A stretch of DNA of 22,430 nucleotides from Schoenoplectus triqueter (GCA_964058805.1 CAXKVV010001135.1:1-22430), one strand, 5' to 3'. Positions 7,544-17,227 are shown, numbered from the stretch's first letter. Made by a program: numbers and translations. Notes: generated from the sequence alone by a model not told the origin.

Positions 7544-7745
7544 ATTCGGTGAATCAGAAAGACAGGATTTGACCCATTTCTAGCTCTTTACTGATCTTCT
7601 AGACTATGAATCTGAAGCGTTGTGCCAATTTATAAATTTAGGAATTCAAAGTCTCGATGATCCATGTAGAGACTTGAATAATTTTTAAGATATGAGATAT
7701 TGAGTTAAGGCTCCTTACCAACTCAAATATAAAGATCAAGAATTA
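7335..7745. repeat. Imperfect tandem duplication (about 265-bp offset) with two covarying hairpins per copy
   Basis: Copy 1 starts ACTGATCTTCTAGA near 7335 and copy 2 near 7600. Hairpin I: CATTCA, bulged g, ATATCTC, loop GATGATCCATATA, GAGATAT, TGAATG (7387-7426), versus ATTCA, bulged a, AGTCTC, loop GATGATCCATGTA, GAGACT, TGAAT (7644-7679). Hairpin II: GATAT plus TGAGTT, loop AAGGCTCTTTACC, AACTCA, bulged a, ATATC (7442-7477), versus the nearly identical 7697-7730. Confidence 0.8.
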
Positions 7746-8650
7746 ATTTTTTTTATTGAGTTTAATTTATTTTAAATTGATTTTTATTTTATTTGATAGA
7801 ATGATGTATTCATTTTTTTATTGCTTATCTTTTTTTATTGTGTTTTATTTATTTAATCCATTTTTATTTGAATTTCTTTTTATTTGAATTTTTTTAGTTT
7901 TGAATGCTGAGTGTTATTTTTTATTTATTTATTTTGATTTTGATTTTATTTTTAGGTTAAGATTGATTTAATTTTGAAATTTAATTTTTCTTTTATTTGA
8001 TAAGAAAAATATAATCTTTATATATATTTTTTTTGTTAATTTTAATTGTCTTTTCTTTTATTTATTGATATTTGAATTTATTTAATTTTGAAGTTTGAGA
8101 GTTACTTTCTTTTTATTTTATTTTATTTTGATTTTGATTTTAAGTGAAAGTTGATTTAATTTTGAAATTGATTGTTTTATTTGAAAAGAAAGATCAAGTC
8201 ATTTACTTTCTTATTATTATTTCTTTTACTTTTGTTTTTTATTTATATTTAAATTTATTTAATTTTGAAGATTTAATATTATTTCTTTCATTTTTTTTAT
8301 TTTAGTTGAATGTTTGTTTAATTTTGAAATTAAATGTTTATAAGTAATATATTATTTTTTATTTGTGTATTTATTTATTTATTTATTTTTATTTGAAATT
8401 TATTTAATTTTGAATAAGAGTTATATTTATTACTATTTTTTATTTTCTTTCTATTATTATTTTTATTTATTATTATTATTTCTATTTAATTTTCATTTTT
8501 ATTTGAAATTATTTAATTTAAGATTTTATTTAATATATAAGTATTGTATTTTTTATTTGTTTTTATTTTATTTTATTTATATTATTTATTATTTTATTTT
8601 TTATTTTTAATGAATGTATTTTAATATATATATTTTTTATTTGCAACGGC
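7745..8650. repeat. T-rich low-complexity tract with degenerate repeats
   Basis: Plus strand is dominated by T, TTTAT and TTTTATTT words. A phrase near GATTTAATTTTGAAATT recurs at about 7965, 8152 and 8307, usually followed by TTTTATTTGA-like text, so the tract is probably a decayed tandem array. The frame at 8365-8610 is Phe/Leu/Tyr-rich low complexity and not a gene. Confidence 0.6.
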
Positions 8651-8669
8651 AAGGAAAATACGATCATTG

Positions 8670-9060
8670 AGGGATTGTTTTCATTTTTTGAGAAAATATA
8701 TTAGTAATATACTAATTTTATTTGATAAAAATATCAATGATAATGTTATGAACAACTTTTATTTTAAATATTTTTTAATTTGAATCCTTTAAAATATTAT
8801 TTCAGGAGGAATATTAGAAACGGACAAATCTGAAAACTAACGAATAATTCAGTAGATTATACTGTTTTTTATTTTTTAGAGAGAAATTAGTTAATGACAT
8901 ACTGATTTTATTTGACAGAAAAATGAAATGAGATGTTACAAACAACTTTTATTTTGAACACTTTTTATTTTGAGCATTTTAAAGTATTGTTTCGAGCAAA
9001 ATACCAACAGAGTACGGTTCTGAAAATCAAGAGCTATCAGGATTAATTCGCATGTTTGGA
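8670..9060. repeat. Two-copy degenerate tandem repeat of about 195 bp
   Basis: ACTAATTTTATTTGA at about 8710 matches ACTGATTTTATTTGA at about 8904. Both are followed by GAACAACTTTTATTTT or ACAAACAACTTTTATTTT, then TTTAAARTATT, then a run ending in a CTGAAAA phrase. A more decayed third copy may continue to about 9300 (GAACATTTTTAAA and AATATTTCAGAAA). No gene seen. The frame at 9305-9571 overlaps the next repeat and has no domain. Confidence 0.6.
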
Positions 9061-9481
9061 AGTTATTTACAACGTATTTTTGTATGATATTTTTGTAAAA
9101 TCTACTCTTAATATGTACTTTAAGAATATAAAATAATATATATACATCACATTTACGGATTGGTACAGTTTTTTAATTCTTTTCTGATAAAAGACTGAAG
9201 TGGACAGCTGAGGATATTTTGAACATTTTTAAAAAAAAATCTACTTAAGAAAATATTTCAGAAAAATTATTAACCTTTTAAGAAGTATATTTGTAATAAC
9301 TTTTATGTTGAAAATATTTTTATTTAAGACTATCTTAAATGAGTTTTACAAGAATTTTTATTCAACGAAAAAAAAATTAACTAGGATGAAGATATTTTCT
9401 ATATATTTTTTGAAAGGATTTTCTTTTAAAATATTATTTTTATATTTTGATATAACAAAATTAGTATCATATCACTCTAAA

Positions 9482-9700
9482 ACTCGACACACACAACTTT
9501 GTCAAGCCGGCACCAAAGTTTCAAAGAGTTCTATGATTTATCGGAAGAAAAACTATTTTTTATTCTTTTAACAAATTACTCGATTTTTATTTTAGAAAGG
9601 CTAACACTCACGGCTCTTATCAAGCCGGCACTAGCATTATAAAACTTTAAAACCTGACACACACAGCTTTGTCAAGCCGGCACCAAGGCTTCAAAGAGTT
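9482..9700. repeat. Three copies of a hairpin repeat with loop TCAAGCCGGCAC
   Basis: The 12-nt loop is exact in all three copies (9502-9513, 9620-9631, 9672-9683). Copy 1 stem is AACTTTG/CAAAGTT (perfect), copy 3 is AGCTTTG/CAAGGCT (one G-T pair), and copy 2 is degenerate. Copies 1 and 3 share longer flanks (GACACACACA before, TCAAAGAGTT after). Between copies 1 and 3 an A-T pair has become G-C. Confidence 0.75.
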
Positions 9701-10290
9701 TTTATATTATTATACTACTAAATAGATTATTATAATCTACTAGCTAAGGACTCATAAATTCATATAAAATCATACGAAACTCCAAAAATTATGAAAATTT
9801 ACAGAGAGATGAAATATAAATAGATCTATATGGTCACAAAAGTTTATTTAAATTGGAGTAGTAGAGATATAATTTTTTATTTTCGAATCAGACCAGGGGC
9901 AAAAGAGGAAAATGTTGTACCAGTATTTGCTGATTTTCAGAACTAAAAAGGCTATAACTTTTTACAGAAAAATCAAAAAAATATAAAATCAGTTTCTATA
10001 GATTCATATGACTTATTTCTATAAGATCTGAAAGTTTTATAAGATTTGGAGTAGATCTCATCCTATTTTTTATTTTATTACAATTTCAGCCATTTTAGGG
10101 CTGATTTTGCGTTTACAAGGGATTCATTGATCTTAAACGGTTTAAATGTATCATTTAGCTTTAATCTAAAATTCAATGATGTTTGTATACAGATTTGAGC
10201 CAAAAGAAAAGAAAGAAAATAAAAAAGATCGAATTGCAACATAAGAACATCAAGAAAAAGAAGAAAAAGAAGAAAAATCGATATTGCACA
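9701..10290. other. Non-coding, AT-rich; transcribed side of a minus-strand promoter if that is real
   Basis: No gene seen. On the plus strand there is an A/G run with repeated AAGAAAAAG at about 10251-10280, which is T/C-rich on the minus strand, like a retroelement or gene leader. Phrases such as ACTCCAAAAATTATGAAAA resemble sequence near 11717, which may be a diverged repeat. Confidence 0.35.
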
Positions 10291-10303
10291 TGAAAAATTT
10301 CAT

Positions 10304-10310
10304 CTTTATT
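10304..10310 (-). promoter_or_regulatory. Minus-strand AATAAA polyadenylation-signal-like site
   Basis: The plus strand reads CTTTATT, so the minus strand reads AATAAAG, about 45 bases downstream of the minus-strand TATA box. A TATA box followed so closely by AATAAA is the arrangement of a U3/R junction in an LTR. Confidence 0.4.
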
Positions 10311-10353
10311 GCACAAATCAAAATTACAAGCTCCAATACACTCTTTATATCTA

Positions 10354-10361
10354 TATTTATA
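10354..10361 (-). promoter_or_regulatory. Minus-strand TATA box (TATAAATA)
   Basis: The plus strand reads TATTTATA, giving a consensus TATAAATA on the minus strand. With the AATAAA about 45 bases beyond, and the TG-type end at 12019 about 1.66 kb upstream on that strand, the segment 12019 to about 10285 could be the U3-R part of a minus-strand LTR. Confidence 0.45.
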
Positions 10362-10832
10362 GAAGAGAGACCTACCTAGACCTAATTTGTAGCTTGAGTA
10401 GAAGAGGAATTGATTGAATCTTATATCTTTGGGCTTGATTTTGATCTCAACTCAAAGATTGGATCTTATTTTGTATCTAATTTGAGCTTCAATTGGTTTT
10501 GACAGCGTTTTGGATTAGCATTCAGCTTGGGATAGGTTGTGTCTCATGTGTTTTAAGGAGGAGAGGGGTTTAAATAGGCATAAGGGGGTAGTAGATGGGT
10601 GTATGAGATCGGTTTGACTTTTCTTTGACCAATTTATGCACCAACTCCCTTCATTCATCTTCTCATACTCTTCTGAACGTTTTGTGGTGTATTAGACCAG
10701 TTTTAAGTGTTTTAAATGTGCTCTAACAACTGAGAGGACAAGTAGGGCACAAGTGGAGTTTGTTATGTTTACTGAAAATTTACAAATTTGTCATCCTTAA
10801 CCACCACTTGGCCACCAGATGATTCTAGGGAC

Positions 10833-10854
10833 TTCTAGAAAGTTCTAGAGCTTC
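10833..10854. promoter_or_regulatory. Heat-shock-element-like array
   Basis: TTCTAGAAAGTTC followed by TAGAGCTTC gives alternating pentamer units TTC, GAA, TTC, GA(g), TTC in strict five-base phase. Three perfect inverted nGAAn units are what plant heat-shock factors bind. It lies about 470 bases upstream of the minus-strand TATA box at 10361. Heat-responsive LTRs with such sites are established (ONSEN of Arabidopsis), but this is not evidence of homology to it. Confidence 0.55.
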
Positions 10855-10861
10855 AAACACG

Positions 10862-11990
10862 TTCTTGTCACTCCCTTCCTGCATTTCAGACCTTGCCGGA
10901 TCCCAATTATGCACCCGAGACCCGTTTTTATCTTCAAACCCGATTTCAAGCCTCATAGTCATTCTTCTTCATTTCTTCACTATTTCTTGTGTTTCAAAGC
11001 TTGATTAGCATTTAATTGATCCCAGAAATTGATCTATAATGTTTATTCAATCAATAGACTGCTCCGGTATAGAGTTTGACCAACTCGGTTTTGACCCGAT
11101 TTGCGAGTTCGTGGTCTCACCAATTTAAAGCTTATGAAATTCAACCAAGCTCTCAAACAATCTCTTGTGACCATGGAGAAGGTGTTTGAAGTGTTAATTT
11201 GATCAATTATGACTCGGATTACTCAATTTTATTTTTGGATTGAAAACTTTCCCTTCAGTTTTCTCCCAAACCGCTCAACTATTTTGTAAGTTCTTTATCT
11301 CATTGTGTTCTCCTCTCCGTGCTCTTTCCAACGGTATATAATATGTGGGTTTTCGTCGCACGGGACCATAGGCTCCATTTTCGGTTTTGAAACAGTGAGG
11401 AACTCGGGTTACTGTAGCACGTGACTGTAGCAATGGACATTTTCGAATTTGGTCACTTTCCATTTTGATTTTTAATTGAAGCCCTCATTTGCTGATTTTT
11501 CTTATCTCTCCTTTGCTTTTAAATTGTTTCTCAAAGATCTCTTTGTCCAAATTGTATCAAAATTTTCTCAAAAATTTCTTGAAATATAACAAAATTTATG
11601 GTAATTTTTATTTACTATTTTCCCCTTGGTCAAGCATCAATTAATTTTTAACGCTTGATTAATTAATTTTTCATTATATTAATCGATAATTTGGAATTTC
11701 TTTGAGTTCCGTAACTCCAAAAATATCAAGTAATATATGAAAATTCTCAGAATTTTATGGAGAAATTGATTTTTACCATAAAATTTGAGTTTTGAGATTT
11801 AGGTTTCGAAGAGGTTTTCAATTTAAATTTGTAGAGATTCGGCATTTAATTCTTTTCTTAAGAATTTTGATTTTTGAGCATTTCACTGAATTCTTTTTTT
11901 TTTCTTGGTGCTTATGGACTTGAATTAAGCTTCTTCGGGCTTTTAAAATTGCTCCTTGAATTTTTGAATCTTTTGTCCCAAGTTGCTTTT
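10862..11990. other. Non-coding sequence upstream of the minus-strand promoter
   Basis: No gene seen; frames are short and lack domains. Composition is AT-rich with many TTGAAT, TTTGAG and TTCTC words. A TATATAATAT stretch at about 11335 is TATA-like on the plus strand but has no supporting context. Confidence 0.35.
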
Positions 11991-11996
11991 TAAATT

Positions 11997-12019
11997 CTCT
12001 GAATTTTCAGAGGTAAACA
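11997..12019 (-). repeat. Minus-strand LTR-like terminus with hairpin
   Basis: CTCTGAA (11997-12003) and TTCAGAG (12006-12012) form a perfect 7-bp inverted repeat, immediately followed by GTAAACA, so the minus strand starts TGTTTACC and then the hairpin. Compare 26-50: the same terminal octamer and hairpin position with a different but still paired stem. Confidence 0.5.
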
Positions 12020-12784
12020 CCCAACTTACGAACTTAGAACTTTATGTTTATGCGACGCCAATACCGCATAAATGGATAATTCGGGATCCTGAGACGATAA
12101 CGTCCTAGGAGAGTGAGCGTGCAAAGGCACGTACTCTGGTCTTCTAAATTTGGTAATTCACCTTACATAATAAAAAGCAAACGGATAAATATGTCTTCAG
12201 TTGCTATATCGCCAAAAGGAGATAACTACCCGTGAATTGATGAATCGAAAACAAATGAGAGCATATATTGTACTACAAAGGGCTAGAAGACCGCATCCTA
12301 TAAAATAACAAATCAAAATATATACAAATGGGAGCCTACACTGTACCCACTAAGGTCAGAGGACCGCATCCCGACTTTCTCTGTACCAACCAGGGGCCAA
12401 AGGAGAAAGCCCTTCGGACATACCAAGATCCTAAATAAGCTGGATAGATATAATAATATAATATCACGAAATAGATTTCAATCTCGAATATGGCCTCCCA
12501 CACTAAACACTAAAGGACAGTGTTCTAATCGCTCAAATTTGGATTAAAAATTAAATCATATTAAGAATAATAAAAATATAATATTGATCAAACAAAAAAC
12601 ACTCTGACACGCCCGATCCCGCCAAATGACGGAGTCGGTGGATAATCTGACATGCAAAGATGCGCAGTGCATATACAGACCAAGGGGCCCCATGAGCCAA
12701 ACAGTTTACCGAACATAACTTGTTGGTCTGGTTATGCAAGGCAACCTCAAATTGAGAATTACTCGACCCGCCTCTCAGCACTCT

Positions 12785-12801
12785 CATGCATTTAATGCAT
12801 G
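12785..12801. repeat. Perfect palindrome conserved in both LTR-like copies
   Basis: CATGCATTTAATGCATG has 8-base arms around a single T. The same 17 bases occur in copy B at 17762-17778. It contains two RY-type CATGCA motifs in opposite orientation. Confidence 0.85.
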
Positions 12802-13162
12802 ATTAACTACCTAACTTAATTAATAATTTGTGATAGTAATAATATCTTCCTAATAGTTATAATCTACAATTTGATTATTTTAGTTCTATCTAATCCTATA
12901 TCGGGACTATTTCTCGAGTCCTACTCCTATCCTGTCTACATGCAATATGACATGATATGCCATGCGAATGTGGGTAGGCCCCAAAAATGCTGGTCAATTT
13001 ACCGGATGCATATGACAGTCCAAATTTGGTCTCTAATCAATTTTGGTTAGATAATACCGCATATCAGATTTATTTAAAAATAATTTTATTTTCGGTTTGG
13101 GTTCCTAATTCTGAAGAAAGAAAAATAAATTCCAGGAACCCGTACCTGAGAATGCTGGTGAG

Positions 13163-13256
13163 ACTCGCGGAGTCGCTCTACTCCGGAAGCAGTGCGTCCG
13201 TCTCGGGATAAACGCCTGCGTATGCGAGGTCAGGATCGGCCTCGATCTCCGCGAGT
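13163..13256. repeat. Nested CpG-rich inverted repeats in copy A
   Basis: CGGAGT/ACTCCG closes the loop CGCTCT at 13168-13185. In addition ACTCGCGGAG (13163-13172) is the exact complement of CTCCGCGAGT (13247-13256), giving two mutually exclusive folds. Copy B keeps the small hairpin exactly (18145-18162) and the long-range pair as TCGCGGAGT (18142-18150) with ACTCCGCGA (18223-18231). Confidence 0.75.
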
Positions 13257-13269
13257 GGATCCGAGTCGA

Positions 13270-14040
13270 CTATATCACCTATTATTAATTTGAATTGAGT
13301 GTTTGTTAGTTTTTATGTGATTTAGTTCGTAATTTAACAATTTATTACAGCGGTGTTTTAATTAACGTCTGTTTCTTAAAATTTTCGACAGCATTTATGC
13401 TGCATTTAGAGGTGTTAGAAATATTATTTAATGTGTTTTTATTTATTTTTGTGATGTTTTTTGTGTTAATCACTTTTATGTACATCTTATCAATTCCTTC
13501 GGGATTTCGTTACTTTGCTTTATTAATTACGTTTAAGTGATTGCTCGTAAATCCCCTTTTTAAAACAATTTGAGTCCCGTTTATGCATAACGTTTTCTAA
13601 TTGTGTATTATTTTTATGGTGTTTTTCGTTAAGCCTTGTTTTCATAGGAATTGATGATGTGAGTTGGTAATATAACAGAAGAATTCAGTAAAAGAGAAAC
13701 AACGCACAGACATAGCACAAAGTCAATAATTCATTTTATTATCTTCCGACTCCATTTATAGTTATATCGGGATGGAGATAAATAAATAAATACAAATTTA
13801 AATAGAAAAATTAATTAATATATATTATATATTATATATAATATTATATTCTAATATTCTTTTATTTATTTAAAAATAGAGAAGTTGATTAATATATATT
13901 TTAATATATATTAATTAAATCCTAATTATTTTTTTGTTATATTCTTAAATTATATAATTTACTTTATTATGTATATTAATATTATATTTTTATAAATTAG
14001 AAAAATAAAATAAAATAAAACAAGAAATTAAATCAATTAA
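13270..14040. other. AT-rich centre of copy A
   Basis: Dominated by ATATTA/TAATAT words. A unit close to AAATAGARAARTTRATTAATATAT occurs at about 13800 and 13873, matching the repeated unit in copy B (18529-18770). No gene seen. Confidence 0.5.
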
Positions 14041-14703
14041 AGAAAACGTTTTTATTTTACTACTGTGTTGGTGTTTTAATGAACGAGATCATACGCTGAC
14101 TACCGTGCCAATTTTGCTTGTGTACTGGCAACCCGAAATGGGGGCAGTCAGGGAATATAATCATATCTCGCATATTTAAGTTTACCTTTTAATCTATAGG
14201 CACTGCCAAACCTTTCGGGGCGGCTCCCAATTAATTAGTCATATTTTATTTATCACTTATTTATCTTGAGACTTTTAATTCATTGGGTTTTTTATTATTT
14301 CAACACGATCCCTAATTAGATCTTAAGTAATTTATCAATTTGTTTAGCGGCCCAATGAGTATTTTTACTTCTCGGTTATTACAAGTTGTGCTGACTCCTT
14401 AAAAATCCGTTTTAATCCCTAATTATTACCCGGCCCATAATCCATTAAAGTTAGGCCCAACTTAGAAATTATTTCTCCAATTTCTTAAGTTCTAAATTCC
14501 CATTTATCCCAACTGCCACAGTTCAAGCCTAATTTATGTAAGTCCAGATTTACAATTCGACTGAAGCAACAACAACAGACAACACACCATCAAAAGAAAC
14601 CAGCACAAAAAATCGACATGAGCAACATACAATAGGTACAGGCAACATGAATGGCCAACACACAACAACACAAATAGAAGAGCAACATAGGCCGGCTCAG
14701 GAC

Positions 14704-14722
14704 TGTATCAGTAACTGATACA
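14704..14722. repeat. Inverted repeat in copy A, partner of 19662-19677
   Basis: TGTATCAG (14704-14711) and CTGATACA (14715-14722) pair perfectly around TAA. The equivalent place in copy B has GTACCAG/CTGGTAC around TG, so a T-A pair here is C-G there. Surrounding sequence in both copies is CAA/CAG-rich. Confidence 0.7.
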
Positions 14723-14799
14723 ACCATGCAACAAACAAGGCACAAGGGTATACAAAATTTCACAAACCAGAAAAGGTTGGAAATACCAGGACAGATTAG

Positions 14800-15723
14800 A
14801 CAACAGAGCCCCACAGGGCAGGACAATATCAAAGACTAAGTTTTGGGAGGACAACTGGCTAGGTAACACACTATAGTTTCTGTACCCAGCATTGTATCAA
14901 AAAACAGAACAGCGAAACTGTACAATCCAAGAAATATTTCAACAAGGCAACTGACAGCTAACATTCTCACGCAACATAACAATTAGAAATGCAAGCACAA
15001 ATTGACTACCTATCAGGGACAATTCAACATGTGAGGTTGGTTGAAGATGTATCGAATTCAGTGAAATGGATCAGAGGAAAGGAGGCATTCACAGTAAAAT
15101 CTCAATACCAGTTTGTTTTAGAAGCATTGTACGTATTCTCCATATTGCATCGTATTTGGGGAGTGAGAGCACCACCAAGTTACATGGTTAAGATTGTGAA
15201 ATGCAATCCTCACGATGGTTAATCTACAAAGAAGAGGATGACAACTGTCCATTATATGCCACATCTGCTATCAACATCTATTTTCAGAGCGCACATTTAT
15301 CAGCCAATTAAGGAATTATGTACATGACATAGTCAAGCAAAAAGATGATGCATCAATAGGAATACAAAGAAGACGATCAACTCATCATTTTAGATAACAA
15401 GATCAATAATGAATGAAGACAATTAAAGATAAGAACTTGTTTTGTCATTTAGAGAGAGTGATGTGCAAGAATTTTTAGAAAGGTAAATAAAGACCAAATG
15501 ACTATAGTAAGAGAGATTCTACAAGGATTTAAAAGAGTGGCTTAAATAGTTGTTACAAATAATATTTTTTTTCTTTTTCTTTTTCAATTTAAATTTTATT
15601 TTTCATTGTTGTCCTTGAACAAAAAAAAAATCTATAATACGGAAATCACAATCGCATAATTAGTATAAACCTTACAGATTAATGAATTTGGAGGCTTGTC
15701 CTCCATCTTTTTTATTAAAAAAA
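14800..15723 (+). pseudogene. 5'-truncated LINE (L1-like) ORF2 C-terminal remnant
   Basis: Plant L1-type LINEs encode a reverse transcriptase followed by a zinc-finger-like C-terminal region (zf-RVT). Here the signature KFWEDNWLG is read from about 14839 in one frame, with in-frame stops after it. The frame then shifts and 14989-15222 reads on through VKWIRGKEAFTVKSQYQFVL and RIWGVRAPPSY, the usual W...G.FTVKS.Y and IW...PP pattern. Further shifted, the sequence near 15210-15330 reads WLIYKEEDDNCPLYA and QHLFSERTFISQLRNYV, matching the ...C.LC...E...HLFF.C.F part of that domain. A stem TGGAGG/CCTCCA (15689-15705) followed by an A-rich end at about 15723 fits a LINE 3' end. The reverse transcriptase core is absent. 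It is a dead insertion at the broken right end of copy A. Confidence 0.7.
15689..15705 (+). repeat. 3' stem-loop of the LINE
   Basis: TGGAGG and CCTCCA pair around CTTGT, just before a T-rich stretch and the terminal A run. A short GC-rich stem at this place is common in plant L1 3' ends and is thought to help reverse-transcriptase recognition. Confidence 0.55.
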
Positions 15724-16224
15724 TTTGCAGTTGAACACTGAAACTTTGACTATTTATTTCTCGCTGATGGAGGTGCGCAATGAATTTCACTCATAATAAT
15801 ACTAATATATAATATTTTGCTATGGAACTATTCTTATATCTTTGTCTTGCATTTTATATTTTATGCTTTATGAATGTTATATGATATTGTTTTATCGATT
15901 TCATATATCTTGTTACGAAAAAAAATAGTAATAAAGGTTTAATCAAAAAATTATTTTTAGTGCTTAAAAATATTATTTTATTTTTTGTTTGGAATTTTTT
16001 ATCTTTGAATTGGAAGGTTATTAATATCATGTTAAATATTAAATTATGTCAATAATAAATAACTTGTATAGAAAAAAAAATTTATGACTTGGGTGGGTTT
16101 AGGTTGGGTTAACTTAAGATAATTTTCAATTCGATATAGTTGGGTTGGATTTTTTTTTTCTACAAAACCCTTTAATCCATTGTGAATGTCATCAACGTAA
16201 TCAATTAAAACCAATATTATTTCT
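15724..16224. other. AT-rich spacer
   Basis: No gene or clear repeat. GGTGGGTTTAGGTTGGGTT near 16090 is a telomere-like phrase but not a TTTAGGG array. No polypurine tract and no primer site is visible next to 16225. Confidence 0.5.
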
Positions 16225-16274
16225 TGTCACACCCCAGAATAATTAAAACGGATTAGGGGTGCTTAATCCCACCA

Positions 16275-16300
16275 CGTACGCACGACGAGACGTGCGTACG
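16275..16300. repeat. CpG-dense perfect 10-bp inverted repeat near the LTR end
   Basis: CGTACGCACG (16275-16284) and CGTGCGTACG (16291-16300) around ACGAGA. Each arm has three CpGs, which survive in an otherwise CpG-poor, AT-rich setting. Confidence 0.85.
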
Positions 16301-16930
16301 AAAGGCTAAGTGAATAAAAATAAAGCAAATCCCAGAATAAACAAAACAATAATAATAATACAAAACAAAACAGTCCAGAATATACAGATAAATACAACGC
16401 CAGACACCGGCGGGGCTAACTCCATCGGAATGGGTAGCAAAATCTCTCAAATAAAGCCCAAAGAAAGAAACAAAAACCTGATGCCCGATAAACCCTAATC
16501 ATCTACCCGCCTCACTATGCTGATGCGGCAAAGCACCTCTGATATCACGCAGGACTGCTGCACCTAGCACTCTCATCCAAACTCGAACCCATACCTGTAA
16601 ACCTGGATCCCACAACCACCGTGGAAAACGTAAGTAATTTTAAAAATTACTCAGTACGGATTTAGATCCAGCCTTAAGATTTGATCTTCCTTCCTAGACT
16701 GGACCCAAATATCGATACCGAATTTAAAATGCAATGAATTATTTTAATATATGTTAATGTATTATTATTTTATACATTTCGAGAAACCCTCTACATGAAT
16801 AACATGAAATGACAACTAACCCTGAAATAGAAAATCTGTGGAAATAGTAATATAATACAAAATATAAGGTACGAGAAAACATACACCCAAAATAAATATC
16901 CCAATTTGCAAATCACCAGATCTATCCCAA

Positions 16931-17022
16931 GCGGGCGCCACCAGCGTCCCAACTTACGAACTTGGGCCTTGCCTAAGCGGGCGCCACCAGCGACCCAACT
17001 TACGAACTTAGGACTTTATGTT
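16931..17022. repeat. 46-bp direct duplication in copy B
   Basis: GCGGGCGCCACCAGCG starts at 16931 and again at 16977. Both are followed by CCCAACTTACGAACTT. Copy A starts within the second unit (12020), so the duplication cannot be dated against it. Confidence 0.75.
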
Positions 17023-17049
17023 TATGCGGCGCCAATGCCGCATAAACGT
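17018..17049. repeat. 13-pair inverted repeat in copy B
   Basis: TTTATGCGGC (17021-17030) and GCCGCATAAA (17037-17046) are exact complements around GCCAAT; the flanks add a G-C, a T-G and an A-T pair. Copy A (about 12047-12075) has TTTATGCGAC and ACCGCATAAA, i.e. G-to-A in each arm, which breaks the two innermost pairs. Confidence 0.8.
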
Positions 17050-17227
17050 CAATTCGGGCTCCCGAGGCGATAACGCCCTAGGAGAGTGAGCGTGCATAAG
17101 CACGTACTCTAGTCTGCTAAATCTGGTAATTCACCTTACAAAATAAAAACAAACGGATAAATATGTCTTCAGTTGCCATATCGCCAAAAGGGGATAACTA
17201 CTCGTGAATTAAACAAATCGAAATCAA

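Larger units (their letters stand above)
26..12019. mobile_element. Candidate composite LTR-like/TIR-like element bounded by inverted TGTTTACC termini
   Basis: The left end reads TGTTTACC (26-33) and the right end GGTAAACA (12012-12019), a perfect 8-bp inverted pair. Each end touches a short perfect hairpin (33-50 and 11997-12012). The right end coincides with the point where homology to the LTR-like family of the right half begins (12020), so something of this type appears to be inserted into, or to truncate, that copy. TG...CA ends are usual for LTRs. The flanking five bases (ctctt on the left, cccaa on the right) do not match, so there is no target-site duplication to prove a single insertion. 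The interior has promoters on both strands, so two opposed LTRs of related families with nested material between them is at least as likely as one 12-kb element. No coding domain is visible. Confidence 0.3.
12020..14760 (-). mobile_element. LTR-like family, copy A (truncated)
   Basis: From CCCAACTTACGAACTTA at 12020 to about 14725 the sequence is collinear with 16992-19680, with clear but imperfect identity and small indels. It lacks the part matching 16225-16990 and the part matching 19770-20877, so both ends are gone: the left end abuts the TGTTTACC-type terminus at 12019 and the right end runs into LINE sequence. Conserved landmarks include the palindrome at 12785-12801, the CpG-rich inverted repeats at 13163-13256, the CTGACT/AGTCAG pair at about 14095-14152, and the CCAAACCTTTCGGGGCGG phrase. 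Minus orientation is inferred from the TATA box in copy B. There is no coding capacity. Confidence 0.7.

Noticed and set aside
9305..9571. 88-codon AT-rich frame
   Set aside because: Phe/Lys/Leu-rich low complexity that runs into the CAAGCCGG repeat; no domain.
16085..16125. Interstitial telomere-like phrase with TTTAGG
   Set aside because: No repeated TTTAGGG units; just a GGGTTGGGTT-type low-complexity phrase.
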